Source: Candidatus Muiribacterium halophilum
Lineage (GTDB): Bacteria; Muiribacteriota; Muiribacteriia; Muiribacteriales; Muiribacteriaceae
Direction of reading: 5' to 3'
Assembly (NCBI GenBank): GCA_023228995.1
Contig: JALOAD010000043.1
Coordinates: 1 to 27,881 of the forward strand
Length of the DNA stretch: 27,881 nucleotides
Positions 7,484 to 15,385 of the stretch are shown here, in pieces (the first letter of the stretch is position 1; every line of letters starts with the position of its first letter). A program made the position numbers and the translations under genes. The notes under the pieces are model-generated. The model saw only the letters and a program-made list of their open reading frames with translations, did no database searches and was not told the origin of the DNA.

Positions 7484-10400
7484 CTTCCAACATTCTCCTT
7501 AAAGCTTCTTCTGCCTGAGTTTTAAGATCAAAATCAGTAAAATCATTTAATATTTTTTCATAAGCAGCCTTAGCATTAACATATTGTTTAAGATATTTTT
7601 CATAAATGTAAGCAATTCTAAACTGAGCTTTTGCAGCAAAATCACTTCCAAATTCTGGAACAAGAATTTTATACTGTATAATTGCTTCTGTATAATCTCT
7701 ATAATGTTCTTCAAATATTTTAGCTTTATAATAAAGTACTTCATAATACGCTTCAGTAAAGGAATAATCTGCAATATAAACATTTATTTTTTCCAATGCT
7801 TCACTATACTCTTTAAGGTTTTCAGTATAAATTTTAATTATTTTTAAAGTAACAGCTGCTTTTTCTTCAGGATCAACAAGGCTTTCAACATAGTTTTCAT
7901 AATTTTCAATAGCTTCATCATATTTTCTCTGTTTTATATAACAGTCAGCGATTTTTTCCATTAAAGCTATATCTGTTTCACCATAATCTTTCGCTTTTTT
8001 ATAATTTAAAAGTGATTCATTGTATTTTTTGAATTTTTCAAAATATATATCACCAAGTTTATAATGAAGAAGTGCTAATCTATAACTATCATTAGTTTTT
8101 GATATTTCAGCTTTTATTTCATCTATATTATCAGAAATATCCTGAAATCTATTGATTTCATTATAATCACCAGTTTTATCAAACAAATCAAGTTCTTGTT
8201 CAAATTCTTTTCCTACAATTCCTTCTTCTAATATTTTTTCAATTCTTGATAATGCTTTTTCATTATAAATCTTTTCATCAGGAAAATATCTTAAAAGTCT
8301 TTCAAAAGAATGTATTGCTTTATCTTCATCTCTTTCTTTCATGGCTATAAGACCTATTTTATATTGAAGCTCTGGTGCTGATTCAGAAGAAATATCATTT
8401 ATAACAAATTTTCTATATAGTTCAACAGCTTTTTTATAATTTCTTTTTTCTTCATATAACTTTCCTAATTCAGGTATAACCTTAAAATAACCTTTTTCAA
8501 GTAATTTATTACCTATCTCTATTGCTTTATCTTTTTTGTTCTTTTTAATATTTTCTTTAAAAAATTCCATAGTAATATTTGTTTCTTCTGTATCTTTTTT
8601 TGTATCAGAAATTATAATTTCAACAGAATCTTCTTCAAATATCAAAAGCTCTCCTTCAATCTTTTTCATTTCTTCTGCTTTAGCCTTTATATCTTCTGAA
8701 ACATTAAGTTCTTTTGTATCTTTATTATTATCTATATAAAGTAAATATTGTTTTGCAAGTAAAAATTCATTTTTTTTATCAAGTGCAGCATTATCAATAT
8801 TGTAAATATTTCTTTTAATATAAAGTTCTTCAATTTTATGTTTTACATCAATTCCAGTTATTCTGTTTAAAACTAAAGTGTAATTAATTGCTTCATCAAA
8901 AAGCCCAAGCTTAGAAGACATTTTAATGATTTCTTCAATATTTTCTCCTGAAGAAGTATCACTTGTATTAAGATTATTTTTTTTATTAATTAATCCTCTA
9001 TAAATATTTACAACATTTCTAACATTATTATTGGAGTATTCTGGAAATTCTGAATAATAAAAATCCAGCAATTCATAATCTAGAGTTTTTATATAATAAT
9101 CAAAAACTTTTGGAATAAAACTGTTGAATCTTTTAAGAAAGCTTAATATTTCAGAACTATTCGAAGATTCAAGTAAAATATCAAAATATTTATCTTTTAA
9201 AAAAGTATTATCTTTATCTAATTCTATTAAAGTAAATATAAATTCTTTTGAAAAAACAGAAAAATCAACTTTTTTAATATATTCAACATTCACAGGAGCT
9301 ATTGTTTGATATATATCAAGTATTCTAACAGTATCATAATTTGCAAAAATATATTCTAATAGTTTTTCTTGAGTTTTTAAATTGGAAAGTTTTTCTTTAA
9401 ATCTATCCTTAACAATGCTAAATATATTTACAGCATCATTATATTTTTCTTTTTCAAGAACACAATCCCAACAAATTGAAAAAACTTCAAAACTATCTTT
9501 AAATTCTGCGACTATATCATAATAATTATCAGCTATTTTTTGCTTAAAATCATTATCACGAAAATATCTGTATCTTTGAGATATAGTTTTAAGCTTTTCA
9601 ACATCTTCAATTACTTTATTTGTTTTTTCAAGTTCTCTTAATTTATTACCAAGATCAGTTATATATTGATTATTAAAAAGTTCTTTTTTTATTATAAACG
9701 AATCTATAAACTCTTTATCTTTACTTATTATTTTTTCCAAATCTTTTTTTTCAATCTCACCAAGTTGTATTGCAATATTTATTTTTTCCTTTAAAACAGC
9801 AATTTCTTTATAAGATGGATCTATTTCATTATAATAATTTTCACATAATTCATAAGCTTCTTTTAAATATCCTTTAAGAACAAAAAATTCAACAGCTTTA
9901 ACATAAAAATCACTTATTATCTTATCTTTATCTTCTTTTTTATCAAGTGCATATTTCCTAACATATTCTCTTATTTTTAAATAAAAAAACTTTACGACTT
10001 TTTCAATATCTCCGACTTTTTCAATTGAAGCTTCAGCAAGAGCAACTATTGCAATATTTCTTAATTCAGGGAAATCTATTTCAGAAGAATACTGTATAAG
10101 TTTTTCAGACATTTCAATCTGCAAATCATAATCTTCAATTTGTCTTGTTAAATTAAAATAAGATAATATCTTGCCAGGTAGAATTTTTTTTAATAATTCT
10201 TTTTTCTTTTTTTCTTCTTCATTAAGAAAATCATTACCTGATTTTTTAAGTTCATTATCAAATGCAATTATTTCAGTAGTTGAAATAGTTTTATTTTCTA
10301 ATTTTATTTCTTCAGTCAAAATAATCTCTTCAGAATCAGAATCATCCTCTAAAATTAATTTATCTTTATCTAATTCTTTTTTTGAATTAAATCTACTTTT

Positions 10401-12026
10401 TCTTCTTCCATAATTACTTGAAATCTCAACTTTTTTAGGAATGTTTGTATTTGATTTTTTAGCTGTAACATCAGTTTTAAGTTTTAATATTGAATCGTTT
10501 ATATCTCTTTTTAACTCATCAATAGAAACTTTAATATTGTTTTTTTCATATTGATTTGAAGCTTGTTCAAATATTTTATTGTTATCTGAAAAATTAAAAA
10601 GAATAAATTTAATAATATCTTTAGCCTGACCTGGTCTACCAATGTTTTCAAGAAGTTCTGAATATTTAAGAAATACTTTCCCAGTTATGTCAATATTGCC
10701 ATGTTGTTCCCAAAGATTCATAGCAAATTTTTTAAGCGATATTTCATCGCTTTTTAGATTATATATTTCAGCAATATTCCAAACAGCTGATTCAAAAAAC
10801 TCATTTTCAGAATCAATAATCATGTTTTTAAAAATTTTTTCAGCTTCATCATATAGAGAACTTTTTATAAATACTTGACCCTTTATAAATTCTATTTCAT
10901 GATTTGTCTTTTTTGATAAATTAATAACTTTAAGTACTTTCTCATAATTATGATAATAATAATAAAGAATTCTAGCTTTATAATAAGTTTTTTTTAATTC
11001 TGGAAGAAATTCTGCCATTTCAATAGCTTTCTCATACTCGCCTAAACTCTCAAGATCAACAACTCTTCTTTCAATCTTTTTAGTATCAGCTTTAATCTTA
11101 AATCTTTCAATCGTTGATAAAACACGTTTTTTAGTATAGGAATGAATAGCATAATCTAAAAATTCACGACTTTTAACAATATAAAATAAAGCATCATCTA
11201 TACGATTTTTTTCTTCTGAAATATAAGAAAGCATAATATATCTATAAAATTCATTTTCCTTTTTTAACTTTATTGTTTTTATAATATTATCATTATCTTC
11301 AGCATTAAAAACATATTCAGTAAAAAGTGAAAATAAAATGAAAAATTCATTTTTTAATTCATAATCAAACTTAATATCACCAAAAAAATTCAAATACCAT
11401 AAAACCTCATCTTTATCTCTAATATCATTGAATCTTGATAAAAGATCTTTTACTTTTTCATATCTTTGTAATTCAAAAGAATTAAGCATAAAAAGCATAT
11501 ATGCTAATTCTTTTTTAAAAGAATCATCGGGAAAGTTATCTATATATAATTCTGAATATTTTCTAAATTTATTTGCTTCAATTATATCAACACCGTTTTC
11601 TTTAAAAAAAACAATATTTTTAAGCTGTTCTTTATCAAAATTATCAGGATATACTTCTATTCTTATTTTTAAGATTTTTTCAAATTCTTCAAAATTAAAA
11701 TATCTATCTTTTTCAATTTTAAGAATTTCTTCGAGAGCTTTTCTGTTTTGATGTTTTTCAAATAAATTTTCCAAATAATCATAATAATCAGATTTTTCCA
11801 GAGTATTTTTTTTAACTTCAATATCAAGATCTAATACTCTATTTGAAATACCATGTTCAGAATTTTTAATAAAGAAAATATATCTTTCAGCATCTTTATA
11901 TGATTTTTTTTGTATATATTTTTCAGTTAATTCAAAGTATTTTTCAACTACCTGCGATTCTGAAAAAGACATTATTGAAATACATATAAAACAAAAAAAA
12001 CAAATCCGTTTACTTAAGTCTTTCAT
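7470..12026 (-). CDS. Giant exported TPR-repeat protein (about 1518 residues)
   Basis: I choose the ATG at 12026 because it starts a signal peptide (basic MKDLSKR, hydrophobic core ICFFCFICISIMSF, cleavage probably near FSES-Q) and has GGAA upstream. An earlier in-frame ATG at 12056 would put ten polar residues ahead. The mature protein is almost entirely helical. TPR-like helix pairs run throughout and are clearest from about residue 1130 to the end, for example NYKKAVELYRKFV, DKAIHSFERLLRYFP, KYDEAIENYENYV, YTEAIIQYKILVPEFG and YVNAKAAYEKILNDF. A charged low-complexity linker lies around residues 520-600. The likely role is a periplasmic scaffold, perhaps for polysaccharide or pilus assembly. 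Its start overlaps the end of the ligase gene by 17 bp, and its end overlaps yvcK. No enzymatic motif is visible. Confidence 0.8.
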   Translation of the reverse strand: MKDLSKRICFFCFICISIMSFSESQVVEKYFELTEKYIQKKSYKDAERYIFFIKNSEHGISNRVLDLDIEVKKNTLEKSDYYDYLENLFEKHQNRKALEEILKIEKDRYFNFEEFEKILKIRIEVYPDNFDKEQLKNIVFFKENGVDIIEANKFRKYSELYIDNFPDDSFKKELAYMLFMLNSFELQRYEKVKDLLSRFNDIRDKDEVLWYLNFFGDIKFDYELKNEFFILFSLFTEYVFNAEDNDNIIKTIKLKKENEFYRYIMLSYISEEKNRIDDALFYIVKSREFLDYAIHSYTKKRVLSTIERFKIKADTKKIERRVVDLESLGEYEKAIEMAEFLPELKKTYYKARILYYYYHNYEKVLKVINLSKKTNHEIEFIKGQVFIKSSLYDEAEKIFKNMIIDSENEFFESAVWNIAEIYNLKSDEISLKKFAMNLWEQHGNIDITGKVFLKYSELLENIGRPGQAKDIIKFILFNFSDNNKIFEQASNQYEKNNIKVSIDELKRDINDSILKLKTDVTAKKSNTNIPKKVEISSNYGRRKSRFNSKKELDKDKLILEDDSDSEEIILTEEIKLENKTISTTEIIAFDNELKKSGNDFLNEEEKKKKELLKKILPGKILSYFNLTRQIEDYDLQIEMSEKLIQYSSEIDFPELRNIAIVALAEASIEKVGDIEKVVKFFYLKIREYVRKYALDKKEDKDKIISDFYVKAVEFFVLKGYLKEAYELCENYYNEIDPSYKEIAVLKEKINIAIQLGEIEKKDLEKIISKDKEFIDSFIIKKELFNNQYITDLGNKLRELEKTNKVIEDVEKLKTISQRYRYFRDNDFKQKIADNYYDIVAEFKDSFEVFSICWDCVLEKEKYNDAVNIFSIVKDRFKEKLSNLKTQEKLLEYIFANYDTVRILDIYQTIAPVNVEYIKKVDFSVFSKEFIFTLIELDKDNTFLKDKYFDILLESSNSSEILSFLKRFNSFIPKVFDYYIKTLDYELLDFYYSEFPEYSNNNVRNVVNIYRGLINKKNNLNTSDTSSGENIEEIIKMSSKLGLFDEAINYTLVLNRITGIDVKHKIEELYIKRNIYNIDNAALDKKNEFLLAKQYLLYIDNNKDTKELNVSEDIKAKAEEMKKIEGELLIFEEDSVEIIISDTKKDTEETNITMEFFKENIKKNKKDKAIEIGNKLLEKGYFKVIPELGKLYEEKRNYKKAVELYRKFVINDISSESAPELQYKIGLIAMKERDEDKAIHSFERLLRYFPDEKIYNEKALSRIEKILEEGIVGKEFEQELDLFDKTGDYNEINRFQDISDNIDEIKAEISKTNDSYRLALLHYKLGDIYFEKFKKYNESLLNYKKAKDYGETDIALMEKIADCYIKQRKYDEAIENYENYVESLVDPEEKAAVTLKIIKIYTENLKEYSEALEKINVYIADYSFTEAYYEVLYYKAKIFEEHYRDYTEAIIQYKILVPEFGSDFAAKAQFRIAYIYEKYLKQYVNAKAAYEKILNDFTDFDLKTQAEEALRRMLEDGKI

Positions 12027-14298
12027 AGATTTCCAATAACTCTTTCGATTTAACATTGTTTCCCTGTTTTTTATATATTCTTGATAAATGTAAATAACTT
12101 ACCGAAAGATTCGGATTGTTTTTGATAATAAAATCAAGTTTTTCCATTGCAATATCATCCATATCATTTTCAATTGCAAAATTAATAACAACAAATAAAT
12201 CATTTATATTGAATCTTTCCAAACATATACCAACAAGTTCTTTTTGCCTGTCAAAACTCATTTTTTCAATAAAAGAATGAAATATAAGTTTTAATACATC
12301 AGTATTAAGATAAGAAAAATTGATAATATCATAAATTCCTTTCATAAGTTCTTCATCTTTTAATCTAAGAGTTTCAATAACATAAAAAGAAACAACTGCT
12401 GCTGATTTATCATTACCAAGTATCAAACTTTCTTTAAGTGCTTCTTTTAACTTTTCTTCATCTTTAGTTCTTTTGTATATATGTGCCATATAATAATAAG
12501 TAAATGAATTTTCAGGATCACTATATTTAACTTTTTCAAAATGCTTTTCAGCCTGTTCATATTTGCCAGAATTAAGAAGAATAATACCTGAATGAAGATG
12601 TAATAATTTGTTATTACTGTATTTTAAACCCTTATCAAAATATTCTAATGCTAAATTCTGCTTTCCTGGTAAATTAAAATATGTATATCCCAGCCAATAA
12701 AAAGTTTCACCCTCAGATTGATCATAAGATATAGAATTAAGTAAATTATTCTCTGCTCTTTCTAAATACTCTAATCTCTGGTTTTGAGTCATGTTTTCAA
12801 TTTTTTGAGCTATATACTGATGTCCAGCCTTATGAAGTTTACTAGACATATGTTTTTTATAAGCAGTATTTAGACCATATAGCATAATAATAAAAGCAAG
12901 TGCTATTACAATATAATCAATTATTGTTAATTTTATGTTTTGTTCTTCTTCAATATTTTTTTCTATTTTTCTTTCCTGCCATACAAGTGCCATAATAACA
13001 AAAATTGCAGTCAAATAAGGTGAAGCTCGATGAAATGGAAAATTAAATACAGCTTCTGTCATAACACATACAATACTCGCCATTAAGCCAAGATTTATAT
13101 AAAAATTTTTATTATTTTTCAATAATTTTATACCTGAATAAAAAGGTATTGCAAATATAAGAACAAAAAGTATAAGTCCAAATAAACCTTGCTCTGATAG
13201 AGTTTGAAGATAATCATTATGAGTATGACGAAAATCTATTGCGAAAGGCGAAAGTGAATTTTTATAAGGAGGATTGCCTGTTTCTTTTGAATATTTTTCA
13301 AAAAATCTTCCTTGATAATCAGAATAAAAAACTTTAAAAGAGTGCAGTCCATTGCCAATTATAGGATGTTCTTTAAAAGCATCTAATGTAACTCTCCACA
13401 TAAGTAATCTCTGAAAAACAGTTGTGGATGAAGTAAATCTTTTTGCAGTAGTATCAACCATCTCCATAGTTTTAGTTCTTGTCTTTGGAATTGAAAACAT
13501 AAATACAAAAAATATTATAGTAGCAGCAAGTGCAATAAGAAAATATTTTAATATACTTTTAAATATATTTCTTCTATATAAAAATATAAAAAAGAATATA
13601 ACTGATGTTGAAGTTAATACACTAACCCAAGCACCTCTTGTTCTGGTGAAAAGAATAACAAGAAAAATAAGTGTAAAGGATATAAGAGATATTATTCCTC
13701 TTTTTTTATTTTTATATTCAAGAAAATACATAAATGCTAAAGGAAATGGTACAACAAGGTAATCTGCCAAAAAATTTGGATTACCAAATGTCGAAAATAT
13801 TCTTAATCTGCCAACATTTCCATATACTGTACCTTGACTAAAAAACGGATCAATTCCAAAATACTGTGCAATTCCATAAAGAGAAACCATTCCTCCAGCT
13901 AATATTGAAAGAAATAAAAGATTAGAAATGTTTTCAAACTTTTTAAAATTCTCATAAGCTACCCAGAATACAATATAATAAATTATAACTCTAAGAAATC
14001 TATCCATGCTCATAAAAAGATTCGGCGAATTAATAAAAGATATTGCCATTGAAAAAATAAAGAGAATTATAACTTTGACAATTGGCCTTGACCAAAAATC
14101 AGTGTTTTTTTTACTTAAAACTAGATAAGTACAATGTAAAAAAAGTAATATTGAAACAGAATAAAGCAAAAAGAATTCTTTTGCTTCCAAAAAATTTTGT
14201 TTTGTGTATTTACTAAATAATAATGGTGTTATAAATGTCAGAGTATATAAAAAATAAACAATAACACGATTCAAATAATAAGAATATTTTCTTTCCAT
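12010..14298 (-). CDS. O-antigen ligase/polymerase (Wzy/WaaL-like) with C-terminal TPR domain
   Basis: A 762-residue protein. Residues 10-480 contain about a dozen membrane helices, and about 490-762 form a soluble TPR tail. Family marks are FGNPNFLADY (171-180), TRTRGAW (218-224, with the conserved arginines), the GNGLHSF segment (316-321) and HTHNDYLQTLSEQGLFGL (358-374) in the large periplasmic loop, with the conserved H-N-D. These proteins polymerise or ligate undecaprenyl-linked glycans on the periplasmic side; some instead glycosylate pilins (PglL/TfpO type), which would suit the pilin genes in this block. The TPR tail suggests a binding partner, possibly the exported TPR protein encoded next. 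The ATG has no Shine-Dalgarno, and a consensus promoter places the transcription start at or next to it. Confidence 0.88.
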   Translation of the reverse strand: MERKYSYYLNRVIVYFLYTLTFITPLLFSKYTKQNFLEAKEFFLLYSVSILLFLHCTYLVLSKKNTDFWSRPIVKVIILFIFSMAISFINSPNLFMSMDRFLRVIIYYIVFWVAYENFKKFENISNLLFLSILAGGMVSLYGIAQYFGIDPFFSQGTVYGNVGRLRIFSTFGNPNFLADYLVVPFPLAFMYFLEYKNKKRGIISLISFTLIFLVILFTRTRGAWVSVLTSTSVIFFFIFLYRRNIFKSILKYFLIALAATIIFFVFMFSIPKTRTKTMEMVDTTAKRFTSSTTVFQRLLMWRVTLDAFKEHPIIGNGLHSFKVFYSDYQGRFFEKYSKETGNPPYKNSLSPFAIDFRHTHNDYLQTLSEQGLFGLILFVLIFAIPFYSGIKLLKNNKNFYINLGLMASIVCVMTEAVFNFPFHRASPYLTAIFVIMALVWQERKIEKNIEEEQNIKLTIIDYIVIALAFIIMLYGLNTAYKKHMSSKLHKAGHQYIAQKIENMTQNQRLEYLERAENNLLNSISYDQSEGETFYWLGYTYFNLPGKQNLALEYFDKGLKYSNNKLLHLHSGIILLNSGKYEQAEKHFEKVKYSDPENSFTYYYMAHIYKRTKDEEKLKEALKESLILGNDKSAAVVSFYVIETLRLKDEELMKGIYDIINFSYLNTDVLKLIFHSFIEKMSFDRQKELVGICLERFNINDLFVVINFAIENDMDDIAMEKLDFIIKNNPNLSVSYLHLSRIYKKQGNNVKSKELLEIYERLK

Positions 14299-14305
14299 GG
14301 GTGCT

Positions 14306-14334
14306 ATTATAGTAAATAACTATTTTAAAATCAA
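14306..14334 (-). promoter_or_regulatory. Promoter giving a probably leaderless transcript of the ligase gene
   Basis: On the minus strand, TTGATT (14334-14329), a spacer of exactly 17 bp and a perfect TATAAT (14311-14306) are followed by only AGCACCC before the ATG at 14298. The expected start point falls on the A of the ATG or one base before it, and there is no Shine-Dalgarno. This points to a leaderless mRNA. Spacing and motif are seen directly; activity is inferred. Confidence 0.6.
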
Positions 14335-14371
14335 ATAAAAAAACACATTCCAAATTTGAAATATAAACTAG

Positions 14372-14397
14372 ATCCCGGCTCAGAATCATACCGGGAT
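14372..14397. repeat. REP-like GC-rich hairpin (CCGGGAT)
   Basis: ATCCCGG (14372-14378) and CCGGGAT (14391-14397) form a 7-bp GC-rich stem around a 12-nt loop, followed by GACAGAG. The sequence is very GC-rich against the surrounding AT-rich DNA. CCGGGATGACA-type palindromes occur as dispersed intergenic repeats in several unrelated bacteria. No T-run follows on either strand, so it is not a standard intrinsic terminator. It lies next to the 11-bp tandem array. Confidence 0.6.
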
Positions 14398-14405
14398 GAC
14401 AGAGT

Positions 14406-14526
14406 TTTCCCGGTCCTACCCCGCTCCTACCCCGATTCTTTCCCGGTTTTATCCCTGTTCCATCCCGGTTCTTTCCCTGTTCTTTCCCGGTTTTATCCCT
14501 GTTCTATCCCTGTTCCACCCCGGTCC
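14406..14526. repeat. 11 x 11-bp GC-rich tandem repeat
   Basis: Eleven consecutive units, each exactly 11 bp, with no insertion or deletion: 14406-14416, 14417-14427 and so on to 14516-14526. The approximate consensus is TATCCCKGTTC. The CCC core is present in every unit. Units 5, 9 and 10 are identical (TATCCCTGTTC), and units 4 and 8 are identical (TTTCCCGGTTT). The period is close to one DNA helical turn. It fills most of the gap between the zinc-ribbon gene end (14531) and the ligase promoter. An open frame on the + strand through it is only a product of the repeat. Confidence 0.9.
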
Positions 14527-14530
14527 TTAA

Positions 14531-14911
14531 TCACGTAATCATATTTATTATACTTCTTAAAATTCCCCATCTGTTTCCTGATAATTTTTTTAATTCTCTC
14601 TGATGAACATATTTAAGAGTAGCTCCACATTCAGAGCAAAAAACTCTATTAACATCATTCACATGACCATTTTTACAGATTTTTCTGTATTCTTTCATTT
14701 CAAGAGAATTATTTGTTCTAGTGTTTTCCATTTTTTTAACAATCTTTCTAGCTTTATCAAATACATAACCACAAAGATTACACACAGTAGCATCCTCTTT
14801 GTTAACTGTTCCGCAATCAATACAAACCGTACCACTTCTTAACTTTTCATTACAGTTAATACATTCCTTAAGATCATTTCTGTAATTAACCTTACATGTA
14901 GGACAATACAT
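14531..14911 (-). CDS. Small triple zinc-ribbon protein
   Basis: A 126-residue protein with three zinc-binding units. Unit 1 has Cys3/Cys6 and Cys17/Cys20. Unit 2 has Cys30/Cys33 and Cys44/Cys47. Unit 3 has Cys79 with His83, then Cys92/Cys95. A basic linker (KARKIVKKMENTR) joins units 2 and 3, and a basic C-terminal tail follows. There is no signal peptide or membrane segment. Such double-zinc-ribbon proteins bind nucleic acid or protein partners; no specific function can be given. It has a strong ribosome site (GGAGG) and follows dtd by 9 nt as the last gene of the five-gene operon. Confidence 0.75.
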   Translation of the reverse strand: MYCPTCKVNYRNDLKECINCNEKLRSGTVCIDCGTVNKEDATVCNLCGYVFDKARKIVKKMENTRTNNSLEMKEYRKICKNGHVNDVNRVFCSECGATLKYVHQRELKKLSGNRWGILRSIINMIT

Positions 14912-14920
14912 AAATCCTCC

Positions 14921-15370
14921 TCATTTTTTCATAGACTCTAATAAAAAAGTTACCGGACCATCATTTATAAGACTAATATTCATATGTTTTCCAAAAACAC
15001 CTGTTTTACAAATAATTTTATATTTTTCATCAATATAATTTATAAATTCTTTGTAAAAACTCTCTGCCTTATCAGGATTCATAGCATTATCAAACCCAGG
15101 TCTTCTACCTTTTTTTGTATTAGCAGCTAGAGTAAATTGAGATACAATCAACAGTTCTCCTTGAGCTTCAAGTAAAGATAAATTCATTTTTTCATTTTCA
15201 TCTTCAAAGATTCTCAAATTCACAACTTTTTCTGCTATATAGTTTATATCGGAATTTATATCATTTTTTTCCACACCTAAAAACAAAAGAATACCTTTGT
15301 CTATTTTGCTTACAACAATTCCTTCCACTTCTACACAAGCTTTATTAACTCTCTGTATCAAAGCTTTCAT
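14921..15370 (-). CDS. dtd: D-aminoacyl-tRNA deacylase
   Basis: A 149-residue, full-length DTD. It hydrolyses D-aminoacyl-tRNAs (and glycyl-tRNA-Ala) to stop misincorporation in translation; it acts in the cytosol as a homodimer. The two family signatures are present: SQFTL at 77-81 and the Gly-cisPro motif in NDGPVTF at 136-142 (Gly138-Pro139). MKALIQRV at the start and KKGRRPGF at 86-93 also match. AGAGGTG lies 8 nt before the ATG. It follows the outer-membrane barrel gene by 15 nt. The housekeeping function seems unrelated to its envelope neighbours and probably reflects shared transcription only. Confidence 0.97.
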   Translation of the reverse strand: MKALIQRVNKACVEVEGIVVSKIDKGILLFLGVEKNDINSDINYIAEKVVNLRIFEDENEKMNLSLLEAQGELLIVSQFTLAANTKKGRRPGFDNAMNPDKAESFYKEFINYIDEKYKIICKTGVFGKHMNISLINDGPVTFLLESMKK

Positions 15371-15385
15371 AAAAAAAACACCTCT

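Noticed and set aside
7547-12000. Several frames of 60-107 codons on both strands inside the giant TPR gene
   Set aside because: They lie within a strongly supported coding sequence, are Ser/Phe/Ile-rich as expected for antisense frames of Lys/Glu-rich genes, and have no ribosome sites.
12027-12056. Longer start for the giant TPR protein at 12056
   Set aside because: It adds polar residues ahead of a good signal peptide and enlarges the overlap with the ligase gene.
14406-14526. CRISPR array
   Set aside because: Units are 11 bp with no spacers between them; this is a plain tandem repeat.
14356-14538. A 60-codon frame on the + strand with a Pro/Ser/Phe-rich product
   Set aside because: It is produced by the hairpin and the 11-bp tandem array; it has no ribosome site and no protein-like composition.
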